Source: Rhizobium sp. NXC14 | GTDB taxonomy: Bacteria > Pseudomonadota > Alphaproteobacteria > Rhizobiales > Rhizobiaceae | Length of the DNA: 64,000 nucleotides | Reading direction: 5' to 3' | NCBI RefSeq assembly: GCF_002117485.1 | Contig: NZ_CP021030.1 | Span: 2,173,001-2,237,000 of the forward strand | In this document: positions 35,368-45,280 of the stretch, in pieces | Layout of the letters: every line of letters starts with the position of its first letter | Numbering within the stretch: the first letter of the stretch is position 1 | Program-made: the position numbers and the translations under genes | The notes under the pieces: generated by a model | The model's input: the letters and a program-made list of their open reading frames with translations, nothing else | The model's database searches: none | Told to the model about the DNA's origin: nothing

Positions 35368-37473
35368 TCATCCTGCTCTCAGAAACCGGATCGCCTCATC
35401 TCGGCGGAAGAGATAGAGCAGGGTGCGGATCGACTGTCCTCTTTCGCTGGTCAGTTCCGGATCGCGCTCAATGAGGTAGGCCGCATCCTTACGAGCAATC
35501 TCAAGCAGATCGGCATGCGCCTCGAGGCTGGCAATGCGAAAACCCGGCGTGCCGGATTGCCTTGTGCCGAGCAATTCGCCTTCGCCGCGCAGCTTCAGAT
35601 CCTCTTCGGCGATGCGAAAACCGTCCTCAGTCTCCCGCATGATCGAGAGCCGGGAATGGCCGGTTTCGCCGAGCGGCCCCTTATAGAGCAGGATGCAGGT
35701 CGAAGCCTCATCGCCGCGCCCGACGCGGCCGCGCAGCTGATGCAGTTGCGCCAGGCCGAAGCGTTCGGCATGTTCGATCACCATGATCGTCGCATCCGGC
35801 ACGTCGACGCCGACCTCGACGACTGTTGTGGCGACGAGAAGGCGGGTCTCGCCGTTCTTGAAGGCCATCATCGCCGCATCCTTCTCCGCGCCGCTCATAC
35901 GACCGTGGATGAGGCCGATATTGGGACCGAGCGCGGAGACGAGCGTCGCATGCCGCTCCTCCGCCGACATCAGGTCTAGTTCTTCGGACTCCTCGACCAG
36001 CGGGCAGATCCAGTAGGCCTTCTTGCCTTCAGCGATCGCCCCCCGCAGCCGCCCGACGATTTCGCCTGTTCGTTCCATCGGCACGGTGATTGTCTGGATT
36101 GGCTTGCGGCCGGCCGGCTTCTCGGTGAGTTTGGAAACGTCCATGTCGCCGAAGGCAGCCAGCACGAGCGTGCGAGGGATGGGCGTCGCGGTCATGACAA
36201 GCATATGCGGCGAGATGCCCTTCGCCGTCAGCCGCAGGCGCTGGTGAACGCCGAAACGGTGCTGCTCGTCGACGACCGCGAGCATCAGGTTTGCGTAACT
36301 GACGCTCTCCTGAAATAGCGCATGCGTGCCGATGATGATCTGCGCTGCGCCGGAGCCGATGCGTTCCAGGATGTCTTCGCGTTCGCGCCCTTTGGTGCGC
36401 CCGGTCAGCACTTCGATGCCGAGGCCGGCGGAGGCGGCGAATTTCGAGATGGTCGCGTGGTGCTGCCGCGCCAGGATTTCGGTCGGCGCCATCAGCACGG
36501 CCTGGCCGCCGGCCTCGATCACCGCCGCCATTGCCATAAGCGCCACCAGCGTCTTGCCGGAGCCGACATCGCCCTGCAGCAGCCGCAGCATCCGCTCCTG
36601 ACCGGCCATGTCCTTCAGGATCTCGGCGATCGCATCGTTCTGGCTTGACGTGAGCGAGAAGGGCAGCGCCTTCACGATCTTGCTGCCGACCGCACCGGTG
36701 GCATGCACCGGCTGGCCCGCCACTTTGCGCAGCCTCTGGCGCACCAAGCTGAGCGACAGTTGGCCGGCCAGAAATTCGTCATAGGCAAGCCGCCTTCGGG
36801 CAGGGGCCTGTGGATCGACATCTGCGGGATCGCGCGGCTCGTGCAGCACATGAAAGCTGTCCCGGATCGACGGCAGACCCTGCTTCTGCGTCAGCGTCAG
36901 GTCGATCCATTCCGGCATCTCCGGAAAGCGCGGCAGGGCGGCCTCGATAATCTTGCGCAGCGTTTTCGGCGAAAGCCCGGCCGTCAGCGGATAGATCGGC
37001 TCGACGAGCGGCAGGCTTTCGGCCTCCTCCGCTTTGACGATATAGTCGGGATGCACCATCGAGGCGCGGCCGTTGAACCAGTCGATCTTGCCGCTGACCG
37101 TCACCTCCGCATCGATGGGCAGCTGCTTTTCCAGCCATGCCGCCTGGCCGCGGAAGAAGACCAGCGTCAGCTCGCCGGTCTCGTCGTGCAGGAAGACCCG
37201 ATAGGGGACATTGGTTTTGCCGCGCGGCGGCACCTGATGCCGATCGACACGTGCGGTGATGGTGACGATCGCGCCCTGCGGCGCCCGGGCGATCCCCGGC
37301 TGATTGCGCCGGTCGATCAGCGAGAAGGGTGCGTGAAACAAAAGGTCGATGACCCGGCAATCCTCCGGCGTCTCGCGTCCGAGCAGCTTGACCAGCAGTT
37401 CGGCGATTTTCGGGCCGACGCCCGGAAGGCCCGAAACGGGAGAAAACAGGGGATCGAGAATGGCGGGGCGCAT
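35368..37473 (-). CDS. recG: ATP-dependent DNA helicase RecG
   Basis: A 701-aa helicase that remodels stalled forks and branched DNA. The N-terminal wedge domain is followed by helicase motifs: Walker A GDVGSGKT near residue 300, DEQHRFG near residue 402, TATPIPRTL, and motif VI QLRGRVGRG. I use the ATG at 37473 (MRPAILDPLFSPVSGLPGVG), which gives the standard N-terminus; the frame is open 15 codons upstream. It diverges from sdhE. Confidence 0.96.
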   Translation of the reverse strand: MRPAILDPLFSPVSGLPGVGPKIAELLVKLLGRETPEDCRVIDLLFHAPFSLIDRRNQPGIARAPQGAIVTITARVDRHQVPPRGKTNVPYRVFLHDETGELTLVFFRGQAAWLEKQLPIDAEVTVSGKIDWFNGRASMVHPDYIVKAEEAESLPLVEPIYPLTAGLSPKTLRKIIEAALPRFPEMPEWIDLTLTQKQGLPSIRDSFHVLHEPRDPADVDPQAPARRRLAYDEFLAGQLSLSLVRQRLRKVAGQPVHATGAVGSKIVKALPFSLTSSQNDAIAEILKDMAGQERMLRLLQGDVGSGKTLVALMAMAAVIEAGGQAVLMAPTEILARQHHATISKFAASAGLGIEVLTGRTKGREREDILERIGSGAAQIIIGTHALFQESVSYANLMLAVVDEQHRFGVHQRLRLTAKGISPHMLVMTATPIPRTLVLAAFGDMDVSKLTEKPAGRKPIQTITVPMERTGEIVGRLRGAIAEGKKAYWICPLVEESEELDLMSAEERHATLVSALGPNIGLIHGRMSGAEKDAAMMAFKNGETRLLVATTVVEVGVDVPDATIMVIEHAERFGLAQLHQLRGRVGRGDEASTCILLYKGPLGETGHSRLSIMRETEDGFRIAEEDLKLRGEGELLGTRQSGTPGFRIASLEAHADLLEIARKDAAYLIERDPELTSERGQSIRTLLYLFRRDEAIRFLRAG

Positions 37474-37565
37474 GCGGCCAAAATGCGATGAACAATGCCG
37501 CCTTGGCAAGGCTGACAACCCGCTTTCGAGGGTCTATAGAGGCGCATCAACAGGAAGGTAATGCC

Positions 37566-37871
37566 ATGACAGGTGTCACGCTCACGAGTGCCGGCCTCGA
37601 CCCGCGCCGCCGCCGGATCCTTTTCCGCTGCTGGCACCGCGGCATCCGCGAGATGGATCTGGTTTTCGGCCAGTTCGCCGAAGCCGAGCTCGCGACGCTG
37701 TCGGAAGCCGAGCTCGACGAGTTCGAAACGATTATGGCCGAAGAGGACAATGATCTGGTCCGCTGGATTATGGGAACCTGGCCAGTGCCTGAGCGTTTCC
37801 GGACTCCGATGTTTGCCAGGCTTGCCGCCTACAAGCCCGATTTCGACAAGCCCCTCAGGACGCCGGAATGA
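37566..37871 (+). CDS. sdhE: Succinate dehydrogenase assembly factor (FAD assembly factor)
   Basis: A small cytoplasmic protein of 101 aa of the SdhE/Sdh5 family that helps attach FAD to the flavoprotein subunit of succinate dehydrogenase. The hallmark RGIREMDLVFGQFA is near residue 30; the conserved RGxxE motif supports the function. The ATG at 37566 follows AGGAAGG. It overlaps mfd by 4 bases (ATGA). Confidence 0.93.
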   Translation: MTGVTLTSAGLDPRRRRILFRCWHRGIREMDLVFGQFAEAELATLSEAELDEFETIMAEEDNDLVRWIMGTWPVPERFRTPMFARLAAYKPDFDKPLRTPE

Positions 37872-40800
37872 TCCCTGGTTTTGATGCGAAGAAGCTTGCG
37901 GCCATTGCCGAGCCGCTGACGATCGGTAATGTGCCGGCCGGCCTCGAACCGCTGCTGCTCGCCGAGCTTGCCCGAGCGGGAGAACCGGTGGCCTATGTCA
38001 TGTCGGACGGCCATCGTATGGCCGATCTGGAACAGATGCTCGGCTTCGTCGCCCCCGACATTCCGGTTCTCACCCTGCCGGCCTGGGACTGTCTGCCCTA
38101 TGACCGCGTCTCGCCGAGCGCCGATACCTCGGCGCGCCGGCTTGCCGCACTCGGCGGCCTCATCGCCCATCGCAAGAAGCCGCATTCCGCGATCGTGCTC
38201 GTCACCGCCAACGCCATGCTGCAGAAGGTGGCGCCGCATGATGTCATCGAAAGCCTGAGTTTTTCGGCCCGCCCGGGCAACCAGCTGCGCATGGATGATC
38301 TCGCCGGGCGCCTGGAGCGCAACGGCTTCGACCGTGTCGCGACCGTTCGCGAAGTTGGCGAATATGCCGTGCGCGGCGGCATTCTCGATGTCTTCGTGCC
38401 CGGTTCGGATGAGCCGGTCCGCCTCGATTTCTTCGGCGATACGCTGGAGAGTATCCGCAGCTTCGATCCGGCGAACCAGCGCACGACGGGGCAGGTGCGT
38501 TCCCTCGATCTCAACCCGATGAGCGAAGTGACGCTAACCCCGGATACGATCGGCCGCTTCCGCAAGAACTACCTCTCGGCTTTCGGCGCGACAACGCGTG
38601 ACGATGCGCTTTATCTCGCCGTTTCCGAAGGCCGACGCTACCCGGGCATGGAGCACTGGCTGCCGCTCTTCTACGAGAAGCTCGATACCGTCTTCGATTA
38701 TCTCAGCGGCTTCCGCATCGTCACTGACCACACGGTGCGGGAAGCAGCCGAGGAACGCTCCAAGCTTGTCCTCGACTATTACGACGCCCGCCTCAATTCC
38801 GGTCAGCCGGCCAAGGGCCAGATGGCGCAGGGCACACCCTACAAGCCGGTGACGCCAGGCCAGCTCTATCTCGACAGCAAACTCTTCTCCAAAACCCTCG
38901 ACGCACTCGGCGCGATCCGCATCAGCCCGTTCAACGAGGTCGAGGGTGAGGCAAGGCGGGTCGTCAATGTCGACGCCCGCCAGGGCCAGCGCTGGGCTCG
39001 CTCGAATGCCGAAGGCGGGGGGGATGCCGAACGCATCAACATCTTCGACGTCGTCGTCAAGCATGTCGCCGACCGCCGCGCCGCCGGCGCGAAGGTGCTC
39101 ATCACCGCCTGGACAGAAGGTTCGCTGGAGCGCCTGCTGCAGGTGCTGAACGAACACGGCTTGGAAAAGATCAAGCCCGTCGAGGCGCTGAAGGATCTCG
39201 GCTCGCTGGCGAAAGGCGAGGCCGCTGCCGCGGTGCTCAATCTCGAATCCGGCTTCGAGGCGGGCGAGCTCGTCGTCATCGGCGAGCAGGATATTCTCGG
39301 CGACCGTATGGTCCGCCGCTCCAAGCGCCGCAAGCGCGCCGCCGATTTCATTTCGGAGGTCGCCGGCCTCGACGAGGGCTCGATCGTCGTTCATGCCGAA
39401 CATGGCATCGGCCGTTTCATCGGGCTGAAGACCATCGAGGCGGCGGGCGCCCCGCATGCCTGCCTCGAACTGCAATATGCCGACGAGGCCAAGCTCTTCC
39501 TGCCGGTAGAAAACATCGATCTTCTCTCACGCTACGGCGGCGAGGGCACCGACGCCCAGCTCGACAAACTCGGCGGCGGCGCCTGGCAGATGCGCAAGGC
39601 CAAGCTCAAGCGGCGCCTGCTCGACATGGCCGATGCGCTGATCCGCATCGCCGCCGAGCGCCTGACGCGTCAAGCGCCGATGCTGACGGCGCCGGATGGC
39701 CTTTACGACGAATTCGCCGCCCGCTTCCCCTATGACGAGACCGAGGACCAGGACAACGCCATCGACGCGGTGCGTTCCGACCTCGGCGCCGGCCGGCCGA
39801 TGGACCGGCTCGTCTGCGGCGATGTCGGTTTCGGCAAGACCGAAGTGGCCTTGCGCGCCGCTTTCGTTGCGGCGATGAACGGCGTCCAGGTCGCGGTCGT
39901 CGTGCCGACGACCTTGCTCGCCCGCCAGCATTTCAAGACCTTCTCCGAGCGTTTCCGCGGCCTGCCGGTTCGCGTCCAGCAGGCCTCTCGCCTTGTCGGA
40001 TCGAAGGAGCTGGCGCTGACCAAGAAGGAAGTGGCGGACGGCAAGACTGACATCGTCGTCGGCACGCATGCGCTGCTCGGCGCCGGCATCAAATTCGCCA
40101 ATCTCGGCCTGCTGATCATCGACGAGGAACAGCATTTCGGAGTCAAGCACAAGGAGCGGCTGAAGGAGCTGAAGAGCGACGTGCATGTCCTGACGCTGTC
40201 GGCGACGCCGATCCCGCGCACGCTGCAGCTCGCCATGACTGGCGTGCGCGAACTGTCGCTGATCACCACGCCACCGGTCGATCGCATGGCGGTGCGCACC
40301 TTCATCTCGCCCTTCGACAGCCTAGTTATTCGCGAGACGCTGATGCGCGAGCACTATCGCGGCGGCCAGAGCTTCTATGTCTGCCCGAGGCTTGCCGATC
40401 TGGCGGATGTGCACGCCTTCCTGCAGTCCGACGTGCCGGAGCTGAAGGTCGCCGTCGCCCATGGCCAGATGCCGGCCGGCGAACTGGAAGACATCATGAA
40501 CGCCTTCTATGAAGGCCGTTACGACGTGCTGCTGTCCACAACCATCGTCGAATCCGGCCTCGACGTGCCGACAGCCAATACGCTGATCGTCCATCGCGCC
40601 GATATGTTCGGCCTTGCCCAGCTCTATCAGCTGCGCGGTCGCGTCGGCCGCTCCAAGGTGCGCGCTTTCGCGCTCTTTACCCTGCCGGTCAACAAGGTGC
40701 TGACGGCGACGGCCGAGCGCCGGCTGAAGGTGCTGCAGTCACTGGATACGCTCGGCGCCGGCTTTCAGCTCGCAAGCCACGACCTCGATATCCGCGGCGC

Positions 40801-41374
40801 AGGCAACCTGCTCGGCGAGGAGCAGTCAGGCCACATCAAGGAGGTCGGTTTCGAACTTTATCAGCAGATGCTGGAAGAGGCTGTCGCCGAGGTCAAGGGT
40901 GTCGACGAAATCCACGATACCGGCTGGTCGCCGCAAATTTCGGTCGGCACCACCGTGATGATCCCCGAGAGTTACGTGCCGGACCTGCATCTGCGTATGG
41001 CGCTCTACCGCCGATTGGGCGAGATTGCCGAACTCAAGGAAATCGATGGATTCGGCGCCGAGATGATCGACCGCTTCGGGCCGATGCCGATCGAAGTCCA
41101 GCATCTCCTGAAGATCGTCTACATCAAGTCGCTCTGCCGCACCGCAAATGTCGAAAAACTCGACGCCGGCCCGAAGGGTGTGGTCGTGCAGTTCCGCAAC
41201 AAGGAATTTCCGAACCCGGCAAATCTCGTCGCCTATATCGGCAAGCAGGGTACGATGGCGAAGATTCGCCCCGATCACAGCCTGTTTCTGACCCGCGACC
41301 TGCCGACGCCTGAGAAGCGCTTGCAGGGCGCGGCAGTCATCATGACGCAACTGGCCGAGATGGCCAAGCAATAG
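37868..41374 (+). CDS. mfd: Transcription-repair coupling factor
   Basis: An 1168-aa translocase that removes RNA polymerase stalled at DNA damage and recruits UvrA. Order: UvrB-like N-terminal domains; the CarD-like RNA polymerase-binding domain (VVHAEHGIGRFIGLKTIE, about residue 500); helicase motifs GDVGFGKT near 652, DEEQHFG near 752, SATPIPRTL and QLRGRVGRS; and the C-terminal TRCF domain that masks UvrA binding. uvrA lies in the same window at 51.7-54.6 kb. Confidence 0.97.
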   Translation: MIPGFDAKKLAAIAEPLTIGNVPAGLEPLLLAELARAGEPVAYVMSDGHRMADLEQMLGFVAPDIPVLTLPAWDCLPYDRVSPSADTSARRLAALGGLIAHRKKPHSAIVLVTANAMLQKVAPHDVIESLSFSARPGNQLRMDDLAGRLERNGFDRVATVREVGEYAVRGGILDVFVPGSDEPVRLDFFGDTLESIRSFDPANQRTTGQVRSLDLNPMSEVTLTPDTIGRFRKNYLSAFGATTRDDALYLAVSEGRRYPGMEHWLPLFYEKLDTVFDYLSGFRIVTDHTVREAAEERSKLVLDYYDARLNSGQPAKGQMAQGTPYKPVTPGQLYLDSKLFSKTLDALGAIRISPFNEVEGEARRVVNVDARQGQRWARSNAEGGGDAERINIFDVVVKHVADRRAAGAKVLITAWTEGSLERLLQVLNEHGLEKIKPVEALKDLGSLAKGEAAAAVLNLESGFEAGELVVIGEQDILGDRMVRRSKRRKRAADFISEVAGLDEGSIVVHAEHGIGRFIGLKTIEAAGAPHACLELQYADEAKLFLPVENIDLLSRYGGEGTDAQLDKLGGGAWQMRKAKLKRRLLDMADALIRIAAERLTRQAPMLTAPDGLYDEFAARFPYDETEDQDNAIDAVRSDLGAGRPMDRLVCGDVGFGKTEVALRAAFVAAMNGVQVAVVVPTTLLARQHFKTFSERFRGLPVRVQQASRLVGSKELALTKKEVADGKTDIVVGTHALLGAGIKFANLGLLIIDEEQHFGVKHKERLKELKSDVHVLTLSATPIPRTLQLAMTGVRELSLITTPPVDRMAVRTFISPFDSLVIRETLMREHYRGGQSFYVCPRLADLADVHAFLQSDVPELKVAVAHGQMPAGELEDIMNAFYEGRYDVLLSTTIVESGLDVPTANTLIVHRADMFGLAQLYQLRGRVGRSKVRAFALFTLPVNKVLTATAERRLKVLQSLDTLGAGFQLASHDLDIRGAGNLLGEEQSGHIKEVGFELYQQMLEEAVAEVKGVDEIHDTGWSPQISVGTTVMIPESYVPDLHLRMALYRRLGEIAELKEIDGFGAEMIDRFGPMPIEVQHLLKIVYIKSLCRTANVEKLDAGPKGVVVQFRNKEFPNPANLVAYIGKQGTMAKIRPDHSLFLTRDLPTPEKRLQGAAVIMTQLAEMAKQ

Positions 41375-41386
41375 AGGGAGACGGCT

Positions 41387-41854
41387 ATGGCGACACATGC
41401 CGCGAGGATTGCCTGGCAGCGCAACGGCGAGATCTTCACCGACAACCGCTACAGCCGCGTCCATCGCTGGACCTTCGACGGCGGCATCGAGGTGAGGGCG
41501 TCCTCATCCTCGCATGTAGTTCCGTTGCCCTATTCCGCCGAGGATGCGGTCGATCCGGAGGAGGCTTTCGTCGCCTCGCTCTCCAGCTGCCACATGCTCT
41601 GGTTCCTGTCGATTGCCGCCAAGCAAGGCTTTTGCGTCGACAGCTATACCGATGCCGCCGAGGGCGTCATGGAGAAGAACAGCGAAGGCCGTCTTGCCAT
41701 GACCGTGGTGACGCTAAGGCCGCATGTCGTCTTCAGCGGCGAAAAGCAGCCTTCGCTCGGCGAGCTCGACGCCCTGCATCATCGCGCCCACCACGAATGT
41801 TTCATCGCCAATTCGGTGAAAACCGAGGTGCGCTGCGTTCCGGTCTTGGGCTGA
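41387..41854 (+). CDS. OsmC/Ohr family protein
   Basis: A 155-aa protein of the OsmC superfamily. The first reactive-type Cys is in SLSSCHMLWFL near residue 66, and the second is in HHECFIANSVKTEVRC near residue 138. The family reduces organic or inorganic hydroperoxides with this cysteine pair. It starts 12 bases after mfd with a GGGAG site, so it may be read on the same message. Substrate unproven. Confidence 0.85.
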   Translation: MATHAARIAWQRNGEIFTDNRYSRVHRWTFDGGIEVRASSSSHVVPLPYSAEDAVDPEEAFVASLSSCHMLWFLSIAAKQGFCVDSYTDAAEGVMEKNSEGRLAMTVVTLRPHVVFSGEKQPSLGELDALHHRAHHECFIANSVKTEVRCVPVLG

Positions 41855-41892
41855 GCTGTCGCAAAAATTACGCGATACCAGGCCTGGGGCCT

Positions 41893-42449
41893 TCAATCGC
41901 CTGGCGGTTCTGACCAGCCGATCAGCTTTGCCCACTCATTGGCGCCGTCCATGATGATGTCGAACACCGGATCCTTGATGTCGTAGTAGAATCGACGTCG
42001 TCTGGGAACCTTTGGGCAAGCCGCTGCTTGATCAGGGCGTAGGCGCTTGCCGCTATCGGATGGGCGCGCAGGAAGTCGCGGCAAAGAAGAGAATATCGCT
42101 GATTGAAACGGCCCTTCTCGCGGATGTGCAGATTCGCCGGACGCCCCTTGCTGCGATAGAAGGCTTTGCGCAGGTCGTCTTCGGCCAGATCAAGTTCCGG
42201 AGGGTAGTGATCGATGACGATCGGCCTGCGCTCGAAGCCCGCCTCTTCAAATGCGTCGGCGTCGACGTCAGCGAGATCGTTCACCGTCAGCTGAATATCG
42301 ACGATATTTTTGGCGGGAAGCCCGGGAACTGCGGTCGAGCCGATGTGATGCAGGTATGCCCCGGCGGGCGCTGCTCCCATGATGGCGGATTTGAGGATCG
42401 CAAAATCCTCGACCCAGCTCTGCCGCGGCTGTTCGATCTCTATTCGCAT
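41893..42449 (-). pseudogene. GrpB/UPF0157-family gene with a C-terminal frameshift
   Basis: From the ATG at 42449 the frame encodes the GrpB-family block HIGSTAVPGLPAKNIVDIQL (residues 35-54) and a normal core up to RFPDDVD near residue 152. The frame then runs into unrelated sequence and stops at 41922. The expected ending (YYDIKDPVFDIIMDGANEWA, then KLIGWSEPPGD) is intact in another frame and stops at 41893. One missing base at about 41989-41992, in a short T-run on the coding strand, explains the break; restoring it gives a protein of about 185 aa. GrpB proteins are of nucleotidyltransferase type with unclear function. Either a real recent mutation or an error in the sequence. Confidence 0.8.
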
Positions 42450-42457
42450 CGATGGGC

Positions 42458-43129
42458 TCAGTTCAGCCCCGATCGCGCCTCGGCCTTTGCCTTTGCGATG
42501 TCGCGCAACGCGTTCGCCAGCACGTCAGGCGTCTGCGCGCCGCTCACGGCATACTGCTGGTCGAAGATGAAGAAGGGCACGCCGTTGACGCCCATCTCCT
42601 GTGCCGCCTTGATTTCGGCGACGATCAGATCGCCATCGGCATTGGACGCAAGCAGCGAGGCGATGACCGACCGGTCCAGGCCGGCCTTCTCGGCGATGTC
42701 GAGCAGCACCGCATGGTCGCCGACATTGCGGCCTTCCTCGAAATTCGCCTTGAACAGGGCGGTGACGACCTTGTCCTGCTTCTCGCGGCCTTCGATCATC
42801 GCCCAGTGGATCAGCCGGTGGGCGTCGAGCGTGTTCGGGCCGATCTTGATCGCCGCGAAATCGAAGGCGATGCCGACTTCGCGACCGTAGTCGGTCAGCA
42901 TCTTGTGCGCCTGCGCCACGCGCTCCTCGCCCCCGAGCTTCTCAGCCAGCGCCTTCTTCTGGTCGACGCCTTCCTTCGGGTAGTCCGGATTGAGCCGATA
43001 TGGCCGCCAGTTGATGTCGACGCCGATCTCGTCCTGCACTTCGGCGATGGCGAGTTCCAGCCGTGCCTTGCCGAGATAGCACCAGGGGCAGACGACATCC
43101 GAGACGACGTCGATGGTGATGCGCTCCAT
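42458..43129 (-). CDS. DsbA-family thiol oxidoreductase (FrnE type)
   Basis: A 223-aa protein of the FrnE/2-hydroxychromene-isomerase-like branch of the DsbA family, with the active-site CPWC at residues 14-17. No signal peptide, so it should act in the cytoplasm. GVPFFIFDQQYAVSGAQ near residue 175 carries the cis-proline loop. The ATG at 43129 follows AGGAAC. Stop and GrpB start are 8 bases apart, so the two probably share a transcript. Possible role in cytoplasmic redox stress. Confidence 0.88.
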   Translation of the reverse strand: MERITIDVVSDVVCPWCYLGKARLELAIAEVQDEIGVDINWRPYRLNPDYPKEGVDQKKALAEKLGGEERVAQAHKMLTDYGREVGIAFDFAAIKIGPNTLDAHRLIHWAMIEGREKQDKVVTALFKANFEEGRNVGDHAVLLDIAEKAGLDRSVIASLLASNADGDLIVAEIKAAQEMGVNGVPFFIFDQQYAVSGAQTPDVLANALRDIAKAKAEARSGLN

Positions 43130-43189
43130 GATGATGTTCCTTCTGTGTGTCTCCGGAAGAGACATTGGGCCGAAGTGTTTCGGCCGCTT

Positions 43190-44992
43190 CTATTGGGCGC
43201 TTGTATCCCACCAGACCGGCAGCTGATAGCCGTAAAGCGGTACCGCGTCGGGATGGCCGATGCGCTTGCTGCGGGCAACCCACTGCTGGTCCATATGGTA
43301 CAGCGGCAGCACGTAGTGGCTGGATAGCAGCAGCCGGTCGTAAGAGCGCACGGCGGCAGTGAAATCCTCGTTCGAGCGTGCTCGCAATACGTGATCGATC
43401 AGCGTGTCGAGATCGGGATCATTGGCGCCGGCAAAGCTATCCTTGCCCTCTTGAGTGCGCGCTGCCGAAGACCAGCGGCCGAGTTGCTCGGTTCCAGGCG
43501 ACAGCGACGAAGTATAGGACTTGATGATCATGTCGTAATCGAAGCTGTTCGTCCGGCTCTGATACTGCGAATCATCGACTGTGCGAATCGAAGCCGCAAT
43601 GCCGATCGTCTGCAGCGAACGCTGATAGGCGACGGCAAGCTTCTCCTGGTCGGCATTCTGCGTCATGATCTCGAACGCGAGTTGGTGGCCGGAGGTGTCG
43701 ACCATCTTGCCGCCCTGGATCGTATAGCCGCCCTGTTTCAACAATCCGACCGCCTGCTTCAGCACGTTGCGGTCACGGCCGGAGCCGTCGGTAACCGGCA
43801 GTTTATAGGTCCCGTTCAGAATCTCCGGCGCGATCTTGTCCTTGATCGGTCCCAGCAGAGCCAGCTCAGCTGAATTGGCGGGAACGCCGAAGCTCGAAAG
43901 CTCGGAATTCTGCCAGAAACTCTGGGTGCGCTTGTAGGCGCCGGAATAGAGGTTCTTGTTCGCCCATTCGAAATCGAACACCAGCGACAGGCCTTCGCGC
44001 ACCTTTGGATCGGCAAAGATCGGCCGGCGCGTGTTGAACACGAAACCGAGCATGCCGCTTGGCAGTTTCGGCGTGAACACGTCCTTGATGACGGCCCCAG
44101 AGATGGCCGCCGGGAAATTGTAAGCATTAGCCCAATGGCCGGGATTGCCGTCGGGATAGAGGTCGACGTCCCCCTTCTTAAAGGCTTCGAACAGCGTCGT
44201 GTCCTGCAGGAAATACTGAACGGTGATCTGATCGTAATTGTCAGTGCCGACCTTGGCCGGAATATCTTTGCCCCAGTAGTTGGGATCGCGCTCATAGGTG
44301 ATGCTCTCGCCGGGTTTCACCGTCTTCACCTTATATGGACCGGAACCGACCGGCGGCGTCAGCGACGTACGGTCGAAGCTTTCCGGATCGATCGCATGTT
44401 TCGGCAATACCGGGAAAAGGCCGAAAATCAGCGGCGTCTCGCGGTCAGCTTTCTCATTGAAAGTGAAGCGCACGCTGTGTTCGCCAACCTTCTCCATCTT
44501 GGCGACGACTTTTAAGCGTTCTGAATAGGGCACGCGTCCCTTGTCACGCATCAGCTCTAAGGAGAACATGACGTCCTCCGGCGTCACCGGCTGACCATCG
44601 GACCATTTCGCCTTCGGATTGAGGTTGAACTGGATGAAGCTTCTGTCGTCGTCCCATTCGACCGTTTCGGCAAGCAGGCCGTAAAGCGTGAATGGTTCAT
44701 CCCGGGAGCGCTGCATCAGCGATTCGTAGACGAGGTTTCCATATTCCGGATCCCACATCCCGCGCGCTGTCGTGCGCATGCTCTTCAGGATGAACGGGTT
44801 GAGGTTGTCGAAAGTGCCGACGACGCCATAGGTGATCTTGCCGCCTTTTTTCACGTCGGGATTGACGTAGGGAAAGTGCTTATAGTCAGCCGGCAAGGCC
44901 GGCCCGCCATGCATTGCTATGCCGTGCAGCGGCTCAGCGGCGACGGTGCCGCACAGCAACGAGAGGACGAGAGGGATGGCGATCCGGAGCAT
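43190..44992 (-). CDS. YejA-like oligopeptide-binding protein (family 5), orphan
   Basis: Periplasmic binding protein of 600 aa. Signal peptide MLRIAIPLVLSLLCGTVAA, then EPLHGIAMHGGPALP. The body has GKITYGVVGTFDNLNPFILK and SDGQPVTPEDVMFSLELM, as in YejA, which takes up microcin C-like and other peptides. The ATG at 44992 is picked because it opens the signal peptide; the frame extends 63 codons upstream. No YejB, YejE or YejF genes are next to it, so its permease must lie elsewhere or it uses another Opp/Dpp system. Confidence 0.9.
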   Translation of the reverse strand: MLRIAIPLVLSLLCGTVAAEPLHGIAMHGGPALPADYKHFPYVNPDVKKGGKITYGVVGTFDNLNPFILKSMRTTARGMWDPEYGNLVYESLMQRSRDEPFTLYGLLAETVEWDDDRSFIQFNLNPKAKWSDGQPVTPEDVMFSLELMRDKGRVPYSERLKVVAKMEKVGEHSVRFTFNEKADRETPLIFGLFPVLPKHAIDPESFDRTSLTPPVGSGPYKVKTVKPGESITYERDPNYWGKDIPAKVGTDNYDQITVQYFLQDTTLFEAFKKGDVDLYPDGNPGHWANAYNFPAAISGAVIKDVFTPKLPSGMLGFVFNTRRPIFADPKVREGLSLVFDFEWANKNLYSGAYKRTQSFWQNSELSSFGVPANSAELALLGPIKDKIAPEILNGTYKLPVTDGSGRDRNVLKQAVGLLKQGGYTIQGGKMVDTSGHQLAFEIMTQNADQEKLAVAYQRSLQTIGIAASIRTVDDSQYQSRTNSFDYDMIIKSYTSSLSPGTEQLGRWSSAARTQEGKDSFAGANDPDLDTLIDHVLRARSNEDFTAAVRSYDRLLLSSHYVLPLYHMDQQWVARSKRIGHPDAVPLYGYQLPVWWDTSAQ

Positions 44993-45031
44993 TCGGCGAT
45001 CCTTGAATTCCGCGAAAAACGGGCATGATTC

Positions 45032-45154
45032 ATGTCGGAGATTAGCATGGGGTCGACCAATTCCAACACGCAGGGGCCATTTCTTTCCGCGGCATATGAA
45101 ATTGCGTCGCAAATCGCCAAAGAAATGCTGGATATCTTGAACGCTGCGATGTAA
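45032..45154 (+). CDS. Possible 40-aa small protein
   Basis: A short frame in the region between the YejA-like gene and ialB: MSEISMGSTNSNTQGPFLSA followed by an amphipathic-looking helix (YEIASQIAKEMLDIL). The ribosome site is weak and nothing else supports expression. It may be real but could be a chance ORF. Confidence 0.28.
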   Translation: MSEISMGSTNSNTQGPFLSAAYEIASQIAKEMLDILNAAM

Positions 45155-45280
45155 CAGGTGAACCCGAAGTTTTGGGGTCATGCATTTGCCTTATTTTTCC
45201 ATGAGGTGGAGTGCCGAACGACCCGATGGTTGGGGCGGCACGTCGCTGCTCTGAACGGATATCAGGAGACGGAATTCGTT

